NCBI RefSeq assembly: GCF_000381125.1
Contig: NZ_KB905942.1
Location: 1 to 64,000, forward strand
DNA from: Caldimonas manganoxidans ATCC BAA-369
GTDB taxonomy: Bacteria > Pseudomonadota > Gammaproteobacteria > Burkholderiales > Burkholderiaceae_C
Direction of reading: 5' to 3'
DNA: 64,000 bases
Shown: positions 9,907-18,637 of the stretch, in pieces
Layout: each line of letters begins with the position of its first letter
Numbering within the stretch: the first letter of the stretch is position 1
Notes under the pieces: model-generated
The model's input: only the letters and a program-made list of their open reading frames with translations
Databases searched by the model: none
Told to the model about the DNA's origin: nothing
Made by a program: the position numbers and the translations under genes

Positions 9907-10629
9907 TCAGGGCTTCTTGCTGTTGAGCAGGGCCAGGAACTCGCGGCGCAGATTGGCATCTTTCAGAAAGCTGCCACGCATCACGCTGTTGATCATCTTG
10001 GAGTCCATGTCGCGCACGCCGCGCCACTGCATGCAAAAGTGATCGGCCTCCATCACGATGGCCAGCCCATCGGGCTGCATTTTTTCTTGCAGCAAGTCGG
10101 CCACCTGCGTGACCGCCTCTTCCTGGATCTGCGGGCGGCTCATGATCCATTCGGCCAGACGCGCGTACTTGGACAACCCGATGAGGTTGGAATGTTCGTT
10201 GGGCATCACCCCCACCCACAAACGCCCGATGATGGGACAAAAATGATGCGAGCAAGCGCTGCGTACCGTGATCGGGCCGACGATCATCAGCTCATTGAGC
10301 CGCTCCACGTTCGGGAACTCGGTCACCTCAGGCTCGGGCACATAGCGCCCCCTGAAGACCTCGCGCAAGTACATCTTGGCCACACGGCGTGCGGTGTCCT
10401 GGGTGTTGTGATCACTTTCGGTGTCGATCACCAGGCTTTCGAGCACGCCGGCCACTTTGGCCTGCACTTCGTCGAGCAAGGCCTCCAGCTCCCCGGGCTG
10501 GATGAACTCGGCAATGTTGTCATTGGCATGGAAGCGGCGCTGTGCCGCCTTGATACGCTGGCGAATGCGCACCGAGACCGGCACGCCTTCATCGTCGCTG
10601 GGTTTGGGGACGGAACTCAGTACGGTCAT
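9907..10629 (-). CDS. folE: GTP cyclohydrolase I
   Basis: A 240-residue type I GTP cyclohydrolase, which converts GTP to 7,8-dihydroneopterin triphosphate, the first step of tetrahydrofolate synthesis. Zinc ligands are visible: Cys in RSACSHHFCPI with the following His, and Cys in HFCMQWRGVRD. The motif RSACSHHFCPIIGRLWVG is characteristic. The ATG at 10629 follows a GAGAGGA purine run; the frame is open 24 codons further but without homology. The gene lies 95 bases after the ATP-dependent ligase and directly precedes the BLUF gene. nudB, the next folate-pathway step, is about 5 kb upstream. Confidence 0.93.
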   Translation of the reverse strand: MTVLSSVPKPSDDEGVPVSVRIRQRIKAAQRRFHANDNIAEFIQPGELEALLDEVQAKVAGVLESLVIDTESDHNTQDTARRVAKMYLREVFRGRYVPEPEVTEFPNVERLNELMIVGPITVRSACSHHFCPIIGRLWVGVMPNEHSNLIGLSKYARLAEWIMSRPQIQEEAVTQVADLLQEKMQPDGLAIVMEADHFCMQWRGVRDMDSKMINSVMRGSFLKDANLRREFLALLNSKKP

Positions 10630-10724
10630 GGATGAGGTCCTCTCGAGGACAGACGGCGATCGTAGCAGCCGGGCCGTGGCCCGCCGAGCATCCTCGCGCA
10701 ATGGCCCCCGAGTGTCCAGGCCTA

Positions 10725-12440
10725 TCAGAGCCAGGCCGCCAGCGACTCCAGGCTGTCGGCTTCGTGCACCGCCTTGTCGTCGCGCACACGCAGCATGCGA
10801 GGGAAACGCACGGCCAGACCACTCTTGTGGCGGGCACTGCGGTGGATGCCTTCGAAACCGATCTCGAACACCAGCGTCGGCCGCACACGGTGCACCGGCC
10901 CGAAGCGCTCCAGGGTGGTTCGGCGGATGACTGCATCGACGCGCCGAAACTCCTCGTCGCTCAGCCCCGAATACGCCTTGGCAAACGGCACCAACTGCAA
11001 TCCCCCGGGCGACGCCGGCTCGCGCCGAGCGATCGCCTCCAGCACCGCCTCAGCCTCGGCCGGCTCGCGCGGCTGGCGGCTCCACAGCGCAAAGGTGTAG
11101 TCGGTCAAGAGATTGGCCCGCCGCCCATGGCCGCGCTGGGCGTAGACGAGCACCGCATCCACGCTCATGGGGTCGACCTTCCACTTCCACCACAGGCCTT
11201 CGGCCTTGGTGCGGCCAACCCCGTAGCGGGACTGCCGCTGCTTGAGCATCAAGCCCTCCACCCCCCGCTGGCGCGAGCCTTCGCGCAGCCGCGCCAACTC
11301 CGCCCAGTCAGCCGCCTGCACGAGGGTGGACACTGACAGCACCACCGGTCCATCGGCCTGCGGGCCCCAGCGCGCAGCCAGGGCCTCGAGCCGCCTCCGC
11401 CGCACCGCCTGGGGTTGCATCCGCTGGTCCTGCCCCTCCCACTCCAGCAAGTCGAAGGCCATCAGCCTCACCGGCGCATCGGCCAGCATGCGCCGGCTGA
11501 GGTGTTTGCGGCCGATGCGCTGCTGCAAAGACGCAAAGGGCGCAGGGCGCTCATCGGCCCACACCAGCAATTCCCCATCGACGACCGTGCCCTCGGGCCA
11601 GGCGCGCGCAGCCTGCACCACCTCGGGAAAGCGGTCGGTCATCAACTCCTCCCCGCGCGACCAGATCCACACCTGTCCAGCGCGACGCACCACCTGCACG
11701 CGCATGCCGTCGTACTTCCACTCCACCAACCAGTCCGACACCGGCCCTAGCATGTCGTCCATGAGCTGCGGCGGCACATCCAATGGATGGGCCAAGAAAA
11801 ACGGATAGGGCTGACCCACCTGCAGCCGCGCATCGATCATCGGCGACACCAGGGCCTCGAAGCGGGCCGCATCGGGGGGCGTGCCGGCCGCGCCCACGGT
11901 GCTGGCCCAGCCCATCAAACGCTGAGCCATGACCTGGGCCGGCACGCCGGCATGCTCGGCCAGCGCGCGCGTCACCAACAGGCGCGACACCCCGACCCGC
12001 AGCCCCCCGCCCATCAGCTTGCCCAACAGAAAACGGCCCGGCGTGTCGAGCTCGTCCCACCACTGGCGTAGACGCTCACGCTGCAGCTCGGGAGGCGCCC
12101 CGCGCAAGGGCAGCAGGCGCTGCTCCACCCACTGCGCCAGCCCCAGGTCACTGGAACGCGTCGGCGCGGGCAGGACGAGGGCGATGGTCTCGGCCAAATC
12201 TCCCACACTCTGATAGCACTCCTCGAACAGCCACGGGTCGATGCCCGCCCTCTCGCACGCCCAGGCCTTGAGCTGCGACGTCCCCACCAGCTGCCGCGGC
12301 CGGCCGCCACACAGGAAATACACGGCCCAGGCCGCATCGGCCGCCGCCGCCCGCTCGAAATAGCGACGCAGCGCCGCCACCTTGTCGCGGGTGGACGTGC
12401 TGGCATCCAATTCGGCGTACAGCTGGGCAAAGTCACGCAT
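10725..12440 (-). CDS. ATP-dependent DNA ligase (repair-associated)
   Basis: About 571 residues. An N-terminal all-alpha DNA-binding domain is followed by the nucleotidyltransferase domain with the adenylated lysine in VEWKYDGMRVQ (KxDG motif I), motif III in TVVDGELLVW and motif V in EGLMLKQRQSRYGVGR. An OB-fold follows. It seals nicks using ATP. It belongs with the MBL-fold exonuclease whose stop lies 8 bases upstream of this ATG (translational coupling likely) and with the Lhr-like helicase further down. A GTG directly before the ATG is an alternative start; GAGG a few bases upstream supports either. Confidence 0.92.
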   Translation of the reverse strand: MRDFAQLYAELDASTSTRDKVAALRRYFERAAAADAAWAVYFLCGGRPRQLVGTSQLKAWACERAGIDPWLFEECYQSVGDLAETIALVLPAPTRSSDLGLAQWVEQRLLPLRGAPPELQRERLRQWWDELDTPGRFLLGKLMGGGLRVGVSRLLVTRALAEHAGVPAQVMAQRLMGWASTVGAAGTPPDAARFEALVSPMIDARLQVGQPYPFFLAHPLDVPPQLMDDMLGPVSDWLVEWKYDGMRVQVVRRAGQVWIWSRGEELMTDRFPEVVQAARAWPEGTVVDGELLVWADERPAPFASLQQRIGRKHLSRRMLADAPVRLMAFDLLEWEGQDQRMQPQAVRRRRLEALAARWGPQADGPVVLSVSTLVQAADWAELARLREGSRQRGVEGLMLKQRQSRYGVGRTKAEGLWWKWKVDPMSVDAVLVYAQRGHGRRANLLTDYTFALWSRQPREPAEAEAVLEAIARREPASPGGLQLVPFAKAYSGLSDEEFRRVDAVIRRTTLERFGPVHRVRPTLVFEIGFEGIHRSARHKSGLAVRFPRMLRVRDDKAVHEADSLESLAAWL

Positions 12441-12448
12441 CACACGCC

Positions 12449-13444
12449 TCAGCCTTCATCCCCATACTCGGTGCGCAAGGCGCCGGCCTCCCAACCCCGT
12501 TCCTGCAGCCAGCGCACCATGGCCGCCTCATACCCATGCGTCACGATCACGCGTGCGGCCCCACTGTCACCGATGGCCTGCAGCAAAGCGGGCCAATCGG
12601 CGTGGTCGCTCAGTGGGAAGCCCCGGTCCACGCCCTGCCGCCGCCGGGTGCCACGCAAAAGCATCCAGCCGCTCGCACATCCGTCGCGCGCATCGCCCAG
12701 ACGGTGCGCCCAACCACTGCGCGAAGCCGCCGGCGGAGCGATGACCAGAGCCCGGGCCAGTGTTTCGGCCGTCAGATCCGGCCCCAACGTCAAGGTCGGC
12801 GGCAAGCACACGCCGGCGGCCACATAGGCACGATTCACCGCCGCAACCGACGGGTGCACCACCAGCGGCCCTGGGCCCTCGCGCAGACCGTGCAGCAAAC
12901 GCTGCGCCTTGCCCAAGCTGTAGGCATAGAGCAGACTCGGGCGGCCCTCGGCGGCATTGGCCGCCCACCAGGAGCGAATCTCGTCCAGCACGCGCGCCGG
13001 GGACGGCCAGCGATAAATCGGCAGCCCGAAGGTCGATTCGGTGATGAAGCAGTGGCAACGCACCGGCTCGAAAGGCGCGCAAGTGCCATCGGCATCGAGC
13101 TTGTAGTCCCCCGACACCACCCACACCTCGCCTCGATGCTCCAGTCGCACCTGAGCCGAGCCCAGCACATGCCCGGCCGGATGCAGCGACACCGAGACCG
13201 CCCCGATCCTCAGCACCTCGCTATAGGCCAGGGTCTGCAGTGAAATGTCCCCCAAGCGCTCGCGCAGCACGCCTGCACCTGGTGCGGCCGCCAGATAATG
13301 CTGATGGCCTGCACGCGCGTGATCGGCATGGGCATGGGTCAGGACCGCGCGTTGCACCGGCCGCCAGGGGTCGATATAAAAATCTCCGGCGGGGCAATAC
13401 AGCCCTTGCGGACGCCACACCACCAGATCGGTGCACTCGCCCAT
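12449..13444 (-). CDS. Ligase-associated DNA exonuclease (MBL-fold, beta-CASP-like)
   Basis: A metallo-beta-lactamase-fold nuclease of about 331 residues with the metal-binding signature LTHAHADHARAGH, a second His in LHPAGHVLGSA, Asp in VVSGDYKLDAD and the late PLSDHADWPAL and VTHGYEAA motifs. This matches the 'ligase-associated DNA exonuclease' that processes 3' ends before ATP-dependent ligation. The start at 13444 (MGECTD) is chosen because the region further upstream overlaps the clsB gene without homology. It sits 4 bases after clsB and ends just before the ligase start. Confidence 0.92.
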   Translation of the reverse strand: MGECTDLVVWRPQGLYCPAGDFYIDPWRPVQRAVLTHAHADHARAGHQHYLAAAPGAGVLRERLGDISLQTLAYSEVLRIGAVSVSLHPAGHVLGSAQVRLEHRGEVWVVSGDYKLDADGTCAPFEPVRCHCFITESTFGLPIYRWPSPARVLDEIRSWWAANAAEGRPSLLYAYSLGKAQRLLHGLREGPGPLVVHPSVAAVNRAYVAAGVCLPPTLTLGPDLTAETLARALVIAPPAASRSGWAHRLGDARDGCASGWMLLRGTRRRQGVDRGFPLSDHADWPALLQAIGDSGAARVIVTHGYEAAMVRWLQERGWEAGALRTEYGDEG

Positions 13445-13448
13445 GCCT

Positions 13449-14768
13449 TCAGTACCGGCCGGTGGCCCCGGCCACCCGCATGAAAAGACGCGCCACCCAG
13501 GCCACGAACCCACGCCGCAAGTAGCGTCGCCAGGCCGGCAGGCCCAGGGTCTGCACCGTGACTTCCCGTGAGGCCGCCACGGCCTGATCGATGTCCCGGG
13601 CCAGCTCCTGGACGAAGTGCGCGTCTTGCACGATCACATTGCCCTCGAGGTTGACCAACAGCGACAAGGGATCGATGTTGGAACTGCCCACGGTGGCCCA
13701 ATCCTCGTCGACCACAGCCACTTTGGCGTGCAAGAACGCCGGGGTGTACTCGAAGATGCGGATGCGATGGCTCAACAGCTCGTCATACAGGGCCTGAGCC
13801 GCCCATGCGGCCATCCGATAATCCACCTTGCCCTGCAACAGCAAGCGCACCTGCACCCCCCGCTGCGCCGCTTGGCGCAAGGCCCGGCGAAAAGCCCGCC
13901 CTGGGTAGAAGTAAGGGCACACCAGGTCCACCCGCCAGCGCGCGCTGCGAATGGCCTCGATATAGGCACGCTCGATGGTGCGACGCTGCCACAAATTGTC
14001 GCGCACCACGAAGGCCACCCGCACGGGGCAGGGATCGTTCAGCGCCTGCTCGACCACCTGCCAGCGCGTCGCACGCAAGCGCCGCAGCATGCGCCGCGCC
14101 CGCGCCACCGGATGCGAACTGCGCGCCAGCTCCACGAGCTCATCGCGCCAGTCCCGCCCCAGGCGCGACCGTGTCCACAACGCCCGCGCGGTCTGCTCCA
14201 TCATGGCCACCACCGGCCCACGCACCTCCACCGCAAAGTCCAGCCTGGGGCTATCGCTCCAGCCATGATGGATGTCGAGCCGATCGTCGATGATGTTGAT
14301 GCCCCCGACGAAACCCACGTCCGCATCGACCACGCACAGCTTGTGATGCAAACGGCGCCACTGCCCCGGTTGCAGCCAACTGCGCCAGCCCTGCAGCGGA
14401 CGGAACACCGAAAACCGCACCCCCGCTTCCGTCAAGTCACGGCCGATGCGCTCCAGCGTTTGCCCCGAACCGAAACCATCGACCACCACGCTGACCCGCA
14501 CCCCGCGCCGCACGGCCCGCGCCAGGGCGGCCACCATGGCCCGCCCGGCCACGTCGTCATGAAAAATGTAGGTGAGCAGCCAGACCCGGTGCCGGGCGCG
14601 GGCAATGGCCTCATGCATCGCTGGAAAGAGTTGATCCCCGCCACGCAGCAACCGCACCTGGTTCGACCCGGTGAACAGCGCGCGCGCCTGGGCATACCAC
14701 GACAGCACGTGGCGATCCGATTCCAACAGACCGTCACGGACGGAGCTTGGGTCGGCAGGGGCGCTCAT
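13449..14768 (-). CDS. clsB: Cardiolipin synthase B-like phospholipase D family protein
   Basis: A 439-residue protein with two phospholipase D HKD motifs. The first is HHKLCVVD (His141, Lys143, Asp148) followed by GFVGGINI; the second is HAKVAVVD followed by TVGSSNIDPLS. This order and length fit ClsB, a membrane-associated phosphatidyltransferase that makes cardiolipin. Like ClsB it lacks the long N-terminal transmembrane region of ClsA. It is located 3 bases after an EEP-family gene, the usual ClsB neighbour in beta- and gammaproteobacteria, and 4 bases before the exonuclease gene. Confidence 0.9.
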   Translation of the reverse strand: MSAPADPSSVRDGLLESDRHVLSWYAQARALFTGSNQVRLLRGGDQLFPAMHEAIARARHRVWLLTYIFHDDVAGRAMVAALARAVRRGVRVSVVVDGFGSGQTLERIGRDLTEAGVRFSVFRPLQGWRSWLQPGQWRRLHHKLCVVDADVGFVGGINIIDDRLDIHHGWSDSPRLDFAVEVRGPVVAMMEQTARALWTRSRLGRDWRDELVELARSSHPVARARRMLRRLRATRWQVVEQALNDPCPVRVAFVVRDNLWQRRTIERAYIEAIRSARWRVDLVCPYFYPGRAFRRALRQAAQRGVQVRLLLQGKVDYRMAAWAAQALYDELLSHRIRIFEYTPAFLHAKVAVVDEDWATVGSSNIDPLSLLVNLEGNVIVQDAHFVQELARDIDQAVAASREVTVQTLGLPAWRRYLRRGFVAWVARLFMRVAGATGRY

Positions 14769-14771
14769 CGC

Positions 14772-15572
14772 TCAGGCCGGCTCCAGTTCGGCCACCAAGG
14801 GCAGGTGGTCGGACATGCGCGCCCAGGACGTGCCCCGCGGCACGAAGGTGGACAAGCAACGCAGCCCGCGGGTATAGACGCGATCCAAAGCAAACACCGG
14901 CACACGCGATGGAAACGTCGGCGGCCACCGTCCCCGCGGATCGCCGGCACGCTGCAAACCCAGCTCGTGCAAGGCTGGGTCGAGTTTTTCGCTCCAATCG
15001 TTGAAGTCACCGGCCACCACCAACATGGCATCGGACGGGACATGCCGTTCGATGAAGTCCGCCAAGCGCTCCACCTGACGCACCCGGCTGGCGTGGATGA
15101 GGCCAAAATGCGCCACCACCGCATGCAGCTCCATCCCCTGCCACTGCACGGGCACATGCAGCAGACCCCGCTGCTCGAAGCGGTGGTCGGACACATCATG
15201 GTGTCCGACCTCGCCGATGGGCCAGCGCGACAGCAACGCATTGCCATGCTCGCCATCGCGCGTGACCGCATTCGTGCGGTAGGCCGCCACATAGCCCTCG
15301 GGCGCCAGAAAGTCGGCCTGCGACTGCTCGGGCCAACCGAACCACGTGCGCGCGAAGCGACGGGCATCACGGCGGTGGAAGCGGCGCACTTCCTGCAGAA
15401 ACACGAGATCGGCGTCCAGCGCCTCCACGCCCAAACCCAGGTTGTGGATTTCCAACCGCTTCAGCGGTCCCACGCCACGCACCCCTTTGTGGATGTTGTA
15501 CGTGGCCACCCTCAAGCACCGGCCCTCGGTGCCGCCGCCCGCCGGAAGCTGGCTCGACTGCAAAGGATTCAT
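14772..15572 (-). CDS. Endonuclease/exonuclease/phosphatase (EEP) family protein
   Basis: About 266 residues with the EEP fold: ATYNIHKG near residue 28, the metal-binding Glu in VFLQEVRR, AGDFNDW, LDRVYTRG and the C-terminal SDHLPLVAELE. Substrates in the family range from nucleic acids to phospholipids and phosphoinositides. Linkage to clsB suggests a lipid or envelope role, but this is not proven. The ATG at 15572 has a GGGGAGG stretch upstream and overlaps the nudB stop as ATGA, indicating translational coupling. Confidence 0.88.
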   Translation of the reverse strand: MNPLQSSQLPAGGGTEGRCLRVATYNIHKGVRGVGPLKRLEIHNLGLGVEALDADLVFLQEVRRFHRRDARRFARTWFGWPEQSQADFLAPEGYVAAYRTNAVTRDGEHGNALLSRWPIGEVGHHDVSDHRFEQRGLLHVPVQWQGMELHAVVAHFGLIHASRVRQVERLADFIERHVPSDAMLVVAGDFNDWSEKLDPALHELGLQRAGDPRGRWPPTFPSRVPVFALDRVYTRGLRCLSTFVPRGTSWARMSDHLPLVAELEPA

Positions 15573-16057
15573 GCCCCCTCCCCGGGCACCTGAGACGCAA
15601 ACCGCGGCAGCATCAGCACGGCCTCGGCATTCGAGGGCGAAAAACAGCGGTCGGCCGCCTCTCGCCACGGCAGCCAGACGTACTGCAAGTGCTCCCGAGG
15701 CGCCAGGCGGATCGGCGTGTCGCGCGGTACCCGCAAACCAAAGACATGCTCGGTGTTGTGCGTCACCCCCGCCGCGTAGCGATGGCGCCAGACCGGATAG
15801 ATCTCATAAACGTTGCGCAGCCCCCAATCGACCAAATTCGTCATGGGCACCGCCTCACAGCCGATCACGATCCCGGTCTCCTCGGCCACCTCGCGGATGC
15901 AGGTCTGCACCAGCGGCTCGTCCAGACGCTCCTTCGAGCCGGTGACACTTTGCCAGTAGCCTGGGCGGTCCGCCCGCTCCAGCAGCAACACTTCCAACGC
16001 CGGGCTGTGGATGACCACCAGGACGGACTGCGGAATCTTTGGCGGACGTTCACTCAC
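15569..16057 (-). CDS. nudB: Dihydroneopterin triphosphate diphosphatase (Nudix)
   Basis: A 162-residue Nudix hydrolase. The Nudix box runs from GSKERLDEPLVQ through REVAEETGI (G-x5-E-x7-REVxEExGI). The length and the KIPQSVLVVIH start match NudB, which removes pyrophosphate from dihydroneopterin triphosphate, the product of folE. It is the usual gene directly downstream of aspS in Burkholderiales, as here (136 bases). It overlaps the EEP gene by 4 bases. Confidence 0.9.
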   Translation of the reverse strand: MSERPPKIPQSVLVVIHSPALEVLLLERADRPGYWQSVTGSKERLDEPLVQTCIREVAEETGIVIGCEAVPMTNLVDWGLRNVYEIYPVWRHRYAAGVTHNTEHVFGLRVPRDTPIRLAPREHLQYVWLPWREAADRCFSPSNAEAVLMLPRFASQVPGEGA

Positions 16058-16193
16058 GACGGCAACTCCTTGTCTGGGCCAAATTTTGGATCATCCATCC
16101 CCCAAGCCCTCCCCCACAGCGCGCCTGCGCACCCCGAAAACGCCAAGGGGTGGCGCAAGGCCACCCCTTGGACAACCGCGCGCCCCTGGGCGT

Positions 16194-17993
16194 TCAGCTG
16201 CCTGCCGAAGCCTGCTGCGGATTGCGCAGGCGAATGTGCAGCTCGCGCAGCTGCTTCTCGTCCACGTAGGACGGCGCCCCAGTCAGCAGACACTGAGCCC
16301 GCTGGGTCTTGGGGAAGGCGATCACGTCGCGGATGGACTCGGCCTTGGCCATCAAGGTCACCAAACGGTCCAGACCGAAGGCCAAACCGCCGTGAGGTGG
16401 CGCACCATACTGCAGGGCATCGAGCAGGAAACCAAACTTCTGGCGGGCTTCCTCCGGCCCGATCTTCAACGCATTGAACACCTTGCGCTGCACATCGGCA
16501 CGGTGGATGCGCACCGATCCCCCGCCAAGCTCCCAGCCATTGAGCACCATGTCGTAGGCCTTGGCGATGCACTTCTCCGGAGCGGTGTCCATGAGATCCT
16601 CATGACCGTCCTTCGGGGCGGTGAACGGATGATGCACCGCGTTCCAGCGCTGTTCGTCCTCGTCGAACTCGAACATCGGGAAATCCACCACCCACAGCGG
16701 TGCCCAGCGATCCTCGAACAGGCCATGTTTGCGGCCAAACTCGCTGTGGCCGATCTTCACCCGCAGCGCACCAATGGCATCATTGACCACCTTGGCCTTG
16801 TCCGCGCCGAAGAAGATCAAGTCGCCATTGCGCGCACCGGTGCGCGCCAGGATCTCGGCAATTGCGCCATCGTGCAGGTTCTTGACGATGGGCGACTGCA
16901 GGCCCTCGCGGCCTTTGCCTGCGTCGTTGACCTTGATCCAGGCCAGGCCCTTGGCGCCGTAGATCTTGACATACTCGGTATACGCATCGATCTCGCTGCG
17001 GGTCATCTCACCGCCGCCAGGGATGCGCAGCGCCACCACCCGACCGCCGACGGTGTTGGCAGGGCCCGAGAACACCTTGAACTCCACGTCTTTCATCACG
17101 TCGGTGAGCTCGGTGAACTCGAGCTTGATGCGCAGATCGGGCTTGTCCGAACCATAGCGATGCATCGCATCGGCGTACTTCATCACCGGATAGACCGGCA
17201 ACTCCACGCCCATCACATTGCGGAAGACCGTGCGGATCATGCCCTCGAACATGCCGCGGATCTCCTCCTCGGTGAGGAAGGAGGTCTCGATATCGATCTG
17301 CGTGAACTCGGGCTGACGGTCGGCCCGCAAGTCCTCGTCCCGAAAGCACTTGGTGATTTGATAGTAGCGGTCGAAGCCCGCCACCATCAGCAATTGCTTG
17401 AACAGTTGCGGCGACTGCGGCAGCGCGAAGAACATGCCGTCGTGCACCCGGCTGGGCACCAGATAGTCGCGCGCGCCTTCGGGCGTGCTCTTGGTGAGCA
17501 TCGGCGTCTCGATGTCGATGAAGCCATTGGCATCCAGGAACTTGCGCACCTCCATCGCCACCCTGTAGCGCAGCATCAGGTTTTTCTGCATGTACGGGCG
17601 GCGCAGATCCAGCACCCGATGCGTCAAACGGGTGGTTTCCGACAGATTGTCGTCATCGATATGGAAAGGCGGCGTCACGCTGGGGTTGAGCACCTCCAAT
17701 TCCTGGCACAACACCTCGACCTTGCCGCTGGTGAGGTTGGCGTTTTCGGTGCCGGCCGGACGGGCGCGCACCTTGCCCACCACTTTCAGGCAATACTCGT
17801 TGCGCACGCCCTCGGCGATCTTGAACATCTCGGGGCGATCCGGATCGCACACCACCTGGACGAGGCCCTCGCGGTCACGCAGGTCGATGAAGATCACGCC
17901 GCCGTGATCCCGGCGACGATGGGCCCAGCCCATCAGGGTCACGGTCTGACCCATCAGCGCTTCACTGACGAGGCCGCAATAGGTGGTTCTCAT
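16194..17993 (-). CDS. aspS: Aspartyl-tRNA synthetase
   Basis: A 599-residue class II aminoacyl-tRNA synthetase, the normal length for bacterial AspRS. It has an N-terminal OB-fold anticodon-binding domain ([18 protein letters not shown]), class II motif 2 in [17 protein letters not shown], the bacterial GAD insertion domain and motif 3 in [13 protein letters not shown]. It charges tRNA-Asp. The start MRTTYCG at 17993 matches the typical AspRS N-terminus. It is downstream of an fmdB-type gene and upstream of nudB. Confidence 0.97.
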   Translation of the reverse strand: MRTTYCGLVSEALMGQTVTLMGWAHRRRDHGGVIFIDLRDREGLVQVVCDPDRPEMFKIAEGVRNEYCLKVVGKVRARPAGTENANLTSGKVEVLCQELEVLNPSVTPPFHIDDDNLSETTRLTHRVLDLRRPYMQKNLMLRYRVAMEVRKFLDANGFIDIETPMLTKSTPEGARDYLVPSRVHDGMFFALPQSPQLFKQLLMVAGFDRYYQITKCFRDEDLRADRQPEFTQIDIETSFLTEEEIRGMFEGMIRTVFRNVMGVELPVYPVMKYADAMHRYGSDKPDLRIKLEFTELTDVMKDVEFKVFSGPANTVGGRVVALRIPGGGEMTRSEIDAYTEYVKIYGAKGLAWIKVNDAGKGREGLQSPIVKNLHDGAIAEILARTGARNGDLIFFGADKAKVVNDAIGALRVKIGHSEFGRKHGLFEDRWAPLWVVDFPMFEFDEDEQRWNAVHHPFTAPKDGHEDLMDTAPEKCIAKAYDMVLNGWELGGGSVRIHRADVQRKVFNALKIGPEEARQKFGFLLDALQYGAPPHGGLAFGLDRLVTLMAKAESIRDVIAFPKTQRAQCLLTGAPSYVDEKQLRELHIRLRNPQQASAGS

Positions 17994-18098
17994 GCAATCA
18001 CTCCAATTCGAGGAGGGGCGCCGCCACATGGCACCCAAGGGCCCCACGGCCCTGAACGAACACCGGGCCTGGTGCGGCCCGGCGCAAACATCGGTCGA

Positions 18099-18422
18099 TC
18101 AATGACAGGCGCAGGCGCTGCCACAGGGCGTCGAAGCTGCGCTGGAGCCTGACGTCGAACTGGACGACGCCTCGCCGCCGCTGGACGTCGCCCCCCCGTC
18201 GGACGAAGCGCCCGAGCTGCCCGCCCCTTGATTGGACGACCCGCCGCGGAAGTCGGTCACGTACCAGCCCGAGCCCTTGAGCTGAAATCCGGCGGCGGTG
18301 ACCTGCTTGCGGAAGGTTTCGGCGCCGCAGCGCGGACAGTTCGTCAGCACGGGATCGGAAATCTTCTGGAGCACGTCCTGCCCATGCCCGCAGGACTCGC
18401 ACTTGTAAGCATAGATGGGCAT
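18099..18422 (-). CDS. FmdB-family zinc-ribbon protein with Ser-rich tail
   Basis: A 107-residue protein. The N-terminal zinc ribbon (MPIYAYKCESCGHG and NCPRCGAETFRK) is followed by a GFQLKGSGWYVTDF stretch and a long Ser/Gly/Ala-rich low-complexity tail that ends in the Cys-rich CGSACACH. This full-length FmdB form is found next to aspS in many betaproteobacteria. Its function is unknown; the terminal Cys/His cluster could be an additional metal site. A TATAAT box lies 33-38 bases before the start, so this is probably the first gene of the aspS transcript. Confidence 0.85.
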   Translation of the reverse strand: MPIYAYKCESCGHGQDVLQKISDPVLTNCPRCGAETFRKQVTAAGFQLKGSGWYVTDFRGGSSNQGAGSSGASSDGGATSSGGEASSSSTSGSSAASTPCGSACACH

Positions 18423-18454
18423 ACCGTCACCAAGATGGAAACGCAAAACTCTAA

Positions 18455-18460
18455 ATTATA
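18455..18460 (-). promoter_or_regulatory. -10 element (TATAAT) of the fmdB-aspS transcript
   Basis: On the minus strand the sequence reads CCTATAATTTAGAG, a perfect sigma-70 -10 hexamer, 33 bases before the FmdB start. No good -35 lies at 17 bases; TTGAAC is present but at 14-base spacing. The upstream side contains a GC-rich hairpin (18464-18489) that overlaps the expected -35 region. Confidence 0.55.
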
Positions 18461-18463
18461 GGC

Positions 18464-18489
18464 GGGCAGGCTGGGTTCAAGTCCTGCCC
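18464..18489. repeat. GC-rich inverted repeat in the fmdB/symporter intergenic region
   Basis: GGGCAGG and CCTGCCC form a perfect 7-base stem around a 12-base loop. It overlaps the -35 region of the minus-strand fmdB promoter and has no T-tract, so it is more likely an operator or a structural element than a terminator. The loop contains GGTTCAAGTCC, which resembles a tRNA T-loop, but no tRNA can be folded here. Confidence 0.4.
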
Positions 18490-18566
18490 ACGCCGGTGCG
18501 CCGACCGCCGCAACCCGCTTGCCACACCCGGCCTTCCGGCGGCGCCATCGAGGCACGTTTCCTGCT

Positions 18567-18595
18567 TTGCCCCAAGAACACCCCCCCCCTATAAT
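18567..18595 (+). promoter_or_regulatory. Sigma-70-like promoter for the symporter gene
   Basis: TTGCCC (18567-18572) and a perfect TATAAT (18590-18595) are separated by 17 bases. The predicted transcript would begin near 18602, leaving a leader of about 35 bases before the symporter ATG at 18638. The spacer is C-rich. Confidence 0.6.
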
Positions 18596-18637
18596 CCGCG
18601 CGCATCGTCCCCCCCCATGCCGCGAAAGGATGCCCCG

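Noticed and set aside
18464-18489. Possible tRNA fragment because of GGTTCAAGTCC
   Set aside because: No acceptor, D or anticodon arm can be drawn around it and the T-stem pairs poorly; the 7-base inverted repeat explains the sequence better.
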